Origin: Alphaproteobacteria bacterium
Lineage (GTDB): Bacteria > Pseudomonadota > Alphaproteobacteria > Rickettsiales > Rickettsiaceae
Assembly (NCBI GenBank): GCA_030430995.1
Contig: JAUIKA010000057.1
Coordinates: 1 to 6,824 of the forward strand
Direction: 5' to 3'
Length of the DNA stretch: 6,824 nucleotides
Every line of letters starts with the position of its first letter. Position 1 is the first letter of the stretch. Shown piece by piece: positions 1-5,345 of the stretch. Under the pieces are notes generated by a model. That model had not been told where the DNA came from, ran no database searches, and worked only from the letters and a program-made list of their open reading frames with translations. Made by a program: the position numbers and the translations under genes.

Positions 1-735
1 GATAGCTATTTTATCATAAGAAGGGGATATATGGCTAGGGAGATGCTTCTTTATATTAAAATAGCATATTTCATGGCTCATATTCGTAAGAAATATTTGT
101 TTTGGGGATATTTTCCTATCCCAATAGTTAAGTTTATCTAATCCTATATGGCCTTTTTTAGAATTTCTGCCAACACAATCAAGTATTAAATATTTGATGT
201 TTTCTATATGCTGCATAGTTTTTTCTGGGAAGTCTGATACATCATTTGAATATACCAAATCTTTTATCCTGATTCCTAAACTAAATATATCACCATGTAT
301 TTGTTTGAATAATTGTATATTAATTCCATATATATTTAGCATCTCATAGTATTCTACTTCGTAGAATTGCAATGTCCTATTCTCTATTAAATAAGGGAAC
401 ATTGTTTTGAGTATAGAGGCATGCTCTTTTGTTGTGTATAGAGGTATTGGGCTGCCTTGTTTGAATGATAATTGTGTGAGTTCTGGTAAGCCGCATATAT
501 GGTCTGCATGTGCATGAGTGATGATGACGGAATCAATTTTAGATATATTTGAACCTAGAAGCTGAGTCTTTAGGTCAAACCCTGCATCTATAAGTATATT
601 TTTATTATCATTCTGCAATATTGCACATGATCTTGTCCTTTTATTATATACAGAGTCAGATAGGCAGACAGCGCATTCACAGCCTATTACAGGTGTGCCA
701 ATAGATGCTCCGCATCCCAAGATTTTGAATTGCAT
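1..735 (-). CDS. PhnP-like MBL-fold metallo-hydrolase (partial at left edge)
   Basis: The frame stays open from an ATG at 735 to the window edge (245 codons). The N-terminus reads MQFKILGCGASIGTP, which fits the usual start of PhnP-like metallo-beta-lactamase-fold phosphodiesterases. Visible metal ligands are the HAHADH motif (H74, H76, D78, H79), H147 in QIHGD, D165 in YSNDVSD and H221 in NMSHE; H196 fits the additional conserved histidine. C19, C21 and C24 near the N-terminus resemble the structural zinc site of PhnP. The last visible residues (PSYDKIAI) match the family's usual C-terminal end, so only a few residues are likely missing. The expected role is a dinuclear-metal cytosolic phosphodiesterase. 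No phosphonate-lyase (phn) genes are visible, so the substrate is unknown. The ATG lies 3 bp after the stop of the upstream small gene, which suggests co-transcription and coupling. Confidence 0.88.
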   Translation of the reverse strand, partial: MQFKILGCGASIGTPVIGCECAVCLSDSVYNKRTRSCAILQNDNKNILIDAGFDLKTQLLGSNISKIDSVIITHAHADHICGLPELTQLSFKQGSPIPLYTTKEHASILKTMFPYLIENRTLQFYEVEYYEMLNIYGINIQLFKQIHGDIFSLGIRIKDLVYSNDVSDFPEKTMQHIENIKYLILDCVGRNSKKGHIGLDKLNYWDRKISPKQIFLTNMSHEICYFNIKKHLPSHISPSYDKIAI

Positions 736-738
736 TTG

Positions 739-939
739 CTATCTGCTTTGTTGTACTTGTTGTTTTTTGGATAGTTCTTTTGTTTTCTTTTTTTCTATTT
801 TATTTTCATGTACATAGCTAAACCCGTATTGCATAAGGTTCTTCCCTATAGAGACTATCCTGTCTTGGGTTTCTTTGGGTAGTTTGTATACATCTTCTAT
901 TATTTTGGGTAAAAAATCCCAAGAACGATCTTCACTCAT
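739..939 (-). CDS. Small hypothetical protein, 66 aa, upstream of the MBL hydrolase
   Basis: I do not recognise this protein. The ATG at 939 opens a 66-codon frame whose TAG ends 3 bp before the hydrolase ATG. It also fills the space between the hydrolase and the divergent gltX promoter region, and this layout is the main reason to believe it is real. Residues 1-40 are mixed polar and hydrophobic (MSEDRSWDFLPKIIEDVYKL and onward) and could form one or two amphipathic helices. Residues 45-66 are rich in Lys and Gln (KIEKKKTKELSKKQQVQQ) and probably disordered or nucleic-acid contacting, which is inference from composition. There is no signal peptide, membrane segment or cysteine. No clear Shine-Dalgarno sequence precedes the ATG, but weak sites are the rule in this window. 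A chance frame cannot be excluded. Confidence 0.55.
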   Translation of the reverse strand: MSEDRSWDFLPKIIEDVYKLPKETQDRIVSIGKNLMQYGFSYVHENKIEKKKTKELSKKQQVQQSR

Positions 940-963
940 ATGTTATAATATTGTTTAAAGTTT

Positions 964-991
964 TTAATACTATCTTTAATGTTATTATACT
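964..991 (+). promoter_or_regulatory. Candidate sigma70-type promoter for the gltX operon
   Basis: TTAATA at 964-969 (4/6 match to the -35 consensus) and TATACT at 986-991 (5/6 match to the -10) are separated by 16 bp. Transcription would start near 998, leaving a leader of about 13 nt before the gltX ATG at 1011. This is the only non-coding stretch upstream of the six-gene rightward run. Its -10 shares bases with the candidate minus-strand -10, so polymerase could not occupy both at once. Chance matches are frequent in AT-rich DNA. Confidence 0.35.
984..989 (-). promoter_or_regulatory. Candidate -10 element for the leftward small ORF-MBL hydrolase transcript
   Basis: Read on the minus strand, this is a perfect TATAAT. 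It would place the transcription start near 977 and leave a leader of roughly 40 nt before the ATG at 939. No good -35 box is visible at 16-18 bp (best is a TTCTTT-like hexamer around 1006-1011). In DNA this AT-rich a perfect hexamer can arise by chance, so support rests mainly on its position in the only gap between divergent genes. Confidence 0.35.
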
Positions 992-1010
992 ATATTTTTA
1001 AATAAAAAGA

Positions 1011-2354
1011 ATGAAAAAAATTATTACTAGATTTGCCCCTTCTCCCACAGGCAGCTTGCATATAGGAGGAGCCAGGACTGCTTTGTTTAACTATTTATTT
1101 GCAAAGGCAAATGGCGGTAAGTTTTTGCTTAGAATTGAAGATACAGACAAAGATAGGTCATATAAAGAAGCATATGAAGTCATTTTAAATGGCATGAGTT
1201 GGATGGGGCTTAGTTTTGATGGTGATGCTATTCGTCAGTCGCAGAGAGAAGATATACATAGGAAGTATGCCTATCAACTTTTAGAACAAGGAAAAGCATA
1301 TAGATGCTGGGTAAAAGATAAAGAGAAATATAGGAATGCAAAAGGTTATTTTGTTAGTCCATTTAGGGATTCTAATGAAGAAGCCGAGGGGGAATATGTT
1401 ATTAGGCTTAAAGTGCCAGCTGGGCAGATAGTGCAGATAAAAGATGGCGTTCAGGGAGTGGTTGAAGTATCCACTGAGGAGATTGATGATGTAATATTAC
1501 TCAGAAGTGATGGCTCCCCTACTTATATGCTTGCTGTAGTGGTTGATGACCATGAAATGGGCATAACCCATATTATTCGTGGTGATGACCATTTATCAAA
1601 TGCATTTAAACAGAAATTAATATATGAAGCGCTTGGGTGGGAAATGCCTGTCAATGCTCATATTCCATTAATACATGGAAGTGATGGCAAAAAACTTTCA
1701 AAAAGACATGCTGCTTGCTCTATTATGGAATATAAAGATATGGGCTTTTTACCAGAGGCCTTAAATAATTATCTTTTTCGTCTTGGGTGGAGTTATGGAG
1801 AGGAAGAAATTATATCTATGAAAGAAGCCATCAAGGTCTTTTCTATCTCTGATATAAATAAATCTCCTGCATGCCTGGATTATGATAAAATGCTATATAT
1901 TAATGCTCATTATATAAGAAGCATGAGTGATGAAGAGTTGCTAAAGATTATTGAGCCTAGTTTTTCTGGCCCTATTGATTATGCAAAAAATTCCCTAGAT
2001 AGCATAAAGGAGAGGTCTAAAGTTATTCCTGATATTATAGAAAATGCAAGAATCTATGACATGGAGCATAGAATTCATATTGATCCAGATAATCTTAATG
2101 TAATTACGTCTAATAGTAAAAACATCTATATAGTAAAAGATATACTGAATAACTTAGAGGGTTTTGAGCGTAGTGAGATTTCCTCTGAGCTAAAAAAACT
2201 ATCAAAGACCTTGGGGGTGAAATTAGGCCAGCTTATGCTACCTATAAGGATTTTGCTAACAGGTAAACAGGACTCTATAGGGGCTTTTGAGATTATGTCT
2301 GTTATAGGAAAAGATAATACTATGAGAAGATTTAATGAAAACGGTTTTAAATAA
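1011..2354 (+). CDS. gltX: Glutamyl-tRNA synthetase (GluRS), class I
   Basis: This cytosolic enzyme attaches glutamate to tRNA-Glu using ATP; in bacteria lacking GlnRS a GluRS also mischarges tRNA-Gln for GatCAB. The 447-residue protein opens with RFAPSPTGSLHIGGARTALF, carrying the HIGH-type motif as HIGG (17-20). The Rossmann fold continues through RIEDTD (41-46) and the GSPTY...HIIRGDDHLSNA block (168-198). The KMSKS-type loop is KKLSKRH (227-233). The rest, about 300-447, is the helical anticodon-binding region. The segment after YRCW (97-100) is shorter than in GluRSs with the RYDGRCR-type zinc region and has no cysteine cluster. The ATG at 1011 leaves the family's usual N-terminus; only an A-rich weak ribosome site (AAAAAG) precedes it. 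The 3' end overlaps holB by 20 bp. Rickettsiales often carry two gltX copies, so this could be either the tRNA-Glu or the tRNA-Gln-directed paralogue. Confidence 0.96.
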   Translation: MKKIITRFAPSPTGSLHIGGARTALFNYLFAKANGGKFLLRIEDTDKDRSYKEAYEVILNGMSWMGLSFDGDAIRQSQREDIHRKYAYQLLEQGKAYRCWVKDKEKYRNAKGYFVSPFRDSNEEAEGEYVIRLKVPAGQIVQIKDGVQGVVEVSTEEIDDVILLRSDGSPTYMLAVVVDDHEMGITHIIRGDDHLSNAFKQKLIYEALGWEMPVNAHIPLIHGSDGKKLSKRHAACSIMEYKDMGFLPEALNNYLFRLGWSYGEEEIISMKEAIKVFSISDINKSPACLDYDKMLYINAHYIRSMSDEELLKIIEPSFSGPIDYAKNSLDSIKERSKVIPDIIENARIYDMEHRIHIDPDNLNVITSNSKNIYIVKDILNNLEGFERSEISSELKKLSKTLGVKLGQLMLPIRILLTGKQDSIGAFEIMSVIGKDNTMRRFNENGFK

Positions 2355-3084
2355 ATATTTAAATACAAATAGGCTTTCTAACTCCTGGCTTATTAAAACA
2401 GATAACATAGATTTAGCTTATGATGAAATAGTAGATTTTGTTTCACAATCTATAATAAATGGCATATTTGAGCATAATAGCTATGTTATAGAAGGTGATG
2501 AAGCTATAAAGATTGAAGAAATAAGGCTTCTAAAGCAGTGGGTATATAAAACATCTTCGGATGCAAAGATAGCGATAATTAAAAATGCAGAAAATATGAA
2601 TATCAATTCTGCAAATTGCTGTTTAAAATTTATGGAAGACACTCCAAATGGCACCTATATATTTTTAATATCAAAGGCTATAGGGAATATCCCCATCACT
2701 ATAAAGTCAAGATGCGTATTAATATCTCATGACTTTAAGCATAGCGAATCAGTAGATAAAGAAGAATATAATCTTTTTGTAAAGGAGATATTACTTGAGA
2801 AGAATTTTGAACATTTATCAATAAAAAACATAGAGAATGATTTAGATATATGGAGAAAATTTAAAGATATGTTATTATATTACTATATAAGATGTTTTAA
2901 GAACAGTTTAGGTTTGCTTATGGATGTTAATAAAGAAGAAAAGATTTTATTTTCTATATCGCCATTGTCTTTAAAGTCTTATGACCTATTTTGTTCTGAA
3001 ATTGCAGAATCAGAGCGTTTGGATATGAATAAAAAATATTTAGCTCAATATCTAGTAAAAAACTTTATTTGGAGTGCTGTCTAA
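2335..3084 (+). CDS. holB: DNA polymerase III subunit delta-prime (clamp loader), reduced form
   Basis: Delta-prime is a structural subunit of the clamp loader that places the sliding clamp on primed DNA. The 249-residue product begins with the family-like NRLSNSWLI (12-20). It carries the conserved IKIEEIRLL block (58-66), then IIKNAENMNINSANCCLKFMED (81-102), corresponding to the Walker-B and following helix region where NSANCCLKFMEDTP replaces NxxAANALLKxLEEP. IKSRCVLI (123-130) holds the SRC motif. No GxxGxGK P-loop is present, since the matching region reads KTDNIDLAYDEI, and the usual four-cysteine zinc module is absent. Delta-prime does not itself hydrolyse ATP in E. coli, so loss of the P-loop is tolerable. 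The protein is much shorter than the approximately 330 residues of E. coli HolB. The ATG at 2335 lies inside gltX (20-bp overlap), preceded by the purine-rich GAGAAGA at 2324-2330; starting later would remove the RLxxxW block. Confidence 0.8.
   Translation: MKTVLNKYLNTNRLSNSWLIKTDNIDLAYDEIVDFVSQSIINGIFEHNSYVIEGDEAIKIEEIRLLKQWVYKTSSDAKIAIIKNAENMNINSANCCLKFMEDTPNGTYIFLISKAIGNIPITIKSRCVLISHDFKHSESVDKEEYNLFVKEILLEKNFEHLSIKNIENDLDIWRKFKDMLLYYYIRCFKNSLGLLMDVNKEEKILFSISPLSLKSYDLFCSEIAESERLDMNKKYLAQYLVKNFIWSAV
3071..3074 (+). promoter_or_regulatory. Ribosome binding site that decides the start of the M23 peptidase
   Basis: GGAG lies 9 nt before the ATG at 3084, within the last codons of holB. It is one of the clearest Shine-Dalgarno matches in the window. 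It favours the ATG at 3084 over the upstream TTG at 3069, which would add only MECCL and would place this GGAG inside its own coding sequence. Confidence 0.6.
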
Positions 3085-4301
3085 TGAATAAATTTGCAAT
3101 AAAAACTAAGGCGAAAGATATTTTATCTATAGGTAGTGAGATATTCTTTGTACAGATTTTGTTTTTATTGGTAAGTTGTACTTTGCTATATAATATATGT
3201 ATATTTTCTTTGCGGGAAGTGGGTAGTGTAAGTATGGAGGAGTATCATTATAGTGATATTAGGCTAGAAAACAGTAAGGATAGAGTTAATCTAAATAATT
3301 TGAAGAACAGGAATTTTTATAATATATCAGAAATGATAAATAGCTTACCAGAAAGTATTAATACTACAGCAGGTAATCTATATGCTGATATAGAATATAA
3401 AGGTAGTATGGTCAATGGTCTGAAAATAGATATCAATAAATTCCATTCAGTGGAGATATTATATACCGCATCTGGAATCAAGATGATAGAGAAGAAAATT
3501 CCTATTATAAGGCATGTAGAGAAGCAATATGTATCTGGCCCTTCAAAAAACCTTGCTTATAATCTTAAAAAAATAGGTATATCTGATAGTGCTATAAAGC
3601 AAATATCTAGTTATTTTTTGCCTTCCAATAGAGCTGGTACTTCTAGCATTACCGTATTGAGAGATAAATTTATTGGTAGTAATGGTGAATTTTCCCATTA
3701 TGGAAATCCGCGTTATATAAAAATTGTTGCAAGAAACAATATTGTTAAAGAATTCTATAATTACAAAGGTGAATATTATTTTTTAAATGGCAACTCCATT
3801 GAGCGTAAAGAGTTTATTAAACCTATAGAAAAAGCTAGGATTAGCTCTCCTTTCGGGAAGATGCGTACTATAAACAACCATACACGTATACATAAAGGGG
3901 TAGATTTAGCTGCCCCTATAGGCACCCCCATAAAGGCAAGCTATGCGGGTGTTATCACTCATATGCAGAGGCGTGGCGCTTATGGTAATTACATCAAAAT
4001 AACCCATTCAAATGGTGTAGAAACGGTTTATGCACATATGCGTAATTTCGCAAAAAAGTTATATATAGGAAAAAGAGTTAACACAGGGGAGGTGATAGGA
4101 TATGTTGGGCTCACAGGGAGAACTACTGGGCCCCATCTTCACCATGAACTTAGGGTGAATAATGTGCATGTTGACCCTATGAAAACCAAAATACCACAAA
4201 AGAAATTAACATCTGTGAGCTATCGTGACTTTAAAAGATATTACACTTATATAAACCAGATAAATAAATCTGTTAAAGTGAATTCCTCCATTAGATATTA
4301 A
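3084..4301 (+). CDS. Membrane-anchored M23-family metallopeptidase (MepM-like murein endopeptidase)
   Basis: M23 (lysostaphin/LytM-type) zinc peptidases cut peptide cross-links in peptidoglycan. From the ATG at 3084 the protein has 405 residues. A basic N-terminus is followed by one hydrophobic segment (about 19-43), giving a single-pass inner-membrane anchor or uncleaved signal with the rest periplasmic. Residues about 50-250 form an unassigned middle region. The catalytic domain, about 252-370, starts with RISSPFG and holds the zinc ligands H270 and D274 (HKGVDLAAP), H318 in YAHM, and the H351-L-H353 motif in TGPHLHHELR. All key residues are present, so it should be active rather than an EnvC-like pseudo-enzyme. 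The ATG overlaps the holB TAA by one base (TAATG), suggesting re-initiation. A lipobox-like LVSC ends at C32, but the hydrophobic stretch continues past it, so I prefer a membrane anchor over a lipoprotein. It likely acts in cell growth or division; whether this lineage has full peptidoglycan is unknown. Confidence 0.88.
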   Translation: MNKFAIKTKAKDILSIGSEIFFVQILFLLVSCTLLYNICIFSLREVGSVSMEEYHYSDIRLENSKDRVNLNNLKNRNFYNISEMINSLPESINTTAGNLYADIEYKGSMVNGLKIDINKFHSVEILYTASGIKMIEKKIPIIRHVEKQYVSGPSKNLAYNLKKIGISDSAIKQISSYFLPSNRAGTSSITVLRDKFIGSNGEFSHYGNPRYIKIVARNNIVKEFYNYKGEYYFLNGNSIERKEFIKPIEKARISSPFGKMRTINNHTRIHKGVDLAAPIGTPIKASYAGVITHMQRRGAYGNYIKITHSNGVETVYAHMRNFAKKLYIGKRVNTGEVIGYVGLTGRTTGPHLHHELRVNNVHVDPMKTKIPQKKLTSVSYRDFKRYYTYINQINKSVKVNSSIRY

Positions 4302-4306
4302 AACGA

Positions 4307-4729
4307 ATGTCTTTAAAGTCTTTATTTACTTTAAAAAAAATCAAACAAGCTGAGATTGATATATTAGTAAATAAGAGGAAGTCAATTCAAGAATATATTG
4401 AAACCATTGAAAAGGAAATAAAGAAAATTAATCAGCAAACTACGGACTCATATACTGCCTATAAAGAGTCAGGTATGAGGCTGAGTGAATTATTTGAAAA
4501 TGAATTAAATTGCATTAGAAATGCTTATATAAAATATCAAGAGCAGCTAGAATATTCAAAAAAGGAGTTAGAAAAAATAATAGACCAGTTGCAGAAAGCA
4601 TTTTCTGAGGTGAAAAAATTTGAATTTCTGATACAATCTTATGAGATGCGCGTAAGAGAAGATATAGCAATGCAAGAGATAAAAGAGCAAGATGATATCA
4701 ATGTAGTACGCCATGTTGTAAAGAAATAA
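4307..4729 (+). CDS. FliJ-like coiled-coil protein (putative flagellar export component)
   Basis: The 140-residue product is almost entirely helical and highly charged. Heptad-like runs of Ile, Leu, Lys and Glu occur at about 8-45 and 60-110. The N-terminus (MSLKSLFTLKKIKQAEIDIL) and the C-terminal pattern FSEVKKFEFLIQSYEMRVREDIAMQEIKEQDDINVV (about 99-134) resemble FliJ of alphaproteobacteria. FliJ there is a roughly 140-150-residue antiparallel coiled coil that contacts the FliI ATPase and FlhA in the flagellar type III export apparatus. I see no cysteine cluster, signal or membrane segment. It starts 5 bp after the peptidase stop and ends 16 bp before clpP, so it is almost certainly in the same operon. 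No fliI or other flagellar gene is visible. Coiled coils mimic one another, so this could be a type III secretion YscO-like stalk protein or an unrelated coiled coil; I therefore leave the symbol blank. Confidence 0.6.
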   Translation: MSLKSLFTLKKIKQAEIDILVNKRKSIQEYIETIEKEIKKINQQTTDSYTAYKESGMRLSELFENELNCIRNAYIKYQEQLEYSKKELEKIIDQLQKAFSEVKKFEFLIQSYEMRVREDIAMQEIKEQDDINVVRHVVKK

Positions 4730-4745
4730 TAAAACCATTAAGAAA

Positions 4746-5345
4746 ATGTCATTTGTACCTATAGTAATTGAAAATACATCAAAAGGGGAAAGATCTTATG
4801 ATATCTATTCCCGCCTTCTAAAAGAGAGAATAATTTTTGTTACAAATGAAGTGGAAGACCATATGGCAAGGGTAATAGTTGCGCAGCTTCTATTTTTAGA
4901 AGCAGAAGACCCTAAGAAGCCTATATATATGTATATTAACTCTCCTGGTGGAGTTGTAACAGCTGGTATGTCTATATATGACACAATGCAGTATATAAAA
5001 CCAGATGTGGTGACCCTATGTATGGGGCAAGCTTGTTCTATGGGCTCTTTGCTTTTAACTGGCGGAGCTAAAGGTAAAAGATATTCATTGCCTCATAGTA
5101 GAATTATGATACATCAACCCTCAGGAGGTTTTAGGGGGCAGGCAACAGATATAGAAATTCATGCTAAAGAGATATTAAAAATAAAGTCAATGTTAAATAA
5201 CCTTTATGTGGAACATACAGGGCAAGATATTACAGCTATAGAAAAAAATATGGAGCGAGATAATTTTATGGATCCAGAGCAAGCATTGAAGTTTGGCCTT
5301 ATAGATAAGATAATTAACTCTAGAGAAGAAGTAAGAGATGAATAA
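4746..5345 (+). CDS. clpP: ATP-dependent Clp protease proteolytic subunit ClpP (S14)
   Basis: ClpP forms a double-heptamer chamber that degrades proteins unfolded and fed by ClpX or ClpA. The 199-residue length is normal. The N-terminus reads SFVPIVIENTSKGERSYDIYSRLLKERI-like, including the axial-loop YDIYSRLL segment. The triad is complete: S98 in GQACSMGSLLL, H123 in RIMIHQPSGG and D172 in MERDNFMDP. The oxyanion and handle regions INSPGGVVTAG (64-74) and GQATDIEIHAKEIL (131-144) are conserved. The ATG at 4746 follows a 16-bp spacer with only a weak AAGA site, and the start agrees with the family. The gene ends inside the alaS start, an 8-bp overlap. The usual partners tig and clpX do not flank it here: the upstream neighbour is the FliJ-like gene and the downstream one is alaS. 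ClpX must therefore be encoded elsewhere. Confidence 0.97.
   Translation: MSFVPIVIENTSKGERSYDIYSRLLKERIIFVTNEVEDHMARVIVAQLLFLEAEDPKKPIYMYINSPGGVVTAGMSIYDTMQYIKPDVVTLCMGQACSMGSLLLTGGAKGKRYSLPHSRIMIHQPSGGFRGQATDIEIHAKEILKIKSMLNNLYVEHTGQDITAIEKNMERDNFMDPEQALKFGLIDKIINSREEVRDE

Noticed and set aside
2126..2368. 80-codon minus-strand open frame
   Set aside because: Antisense to the 3' end of gltX; a shadow of a well-supported gene.
3084..3215. Lipobox-like LVSC suggesting the M23 peptidase is a lipoprotein
   Set aside because: Hydrophobic residues continue for about ten positions after the cysteine and the preceding n-region is long, so a membrane-spanning anchor fits better; not fully excluded.
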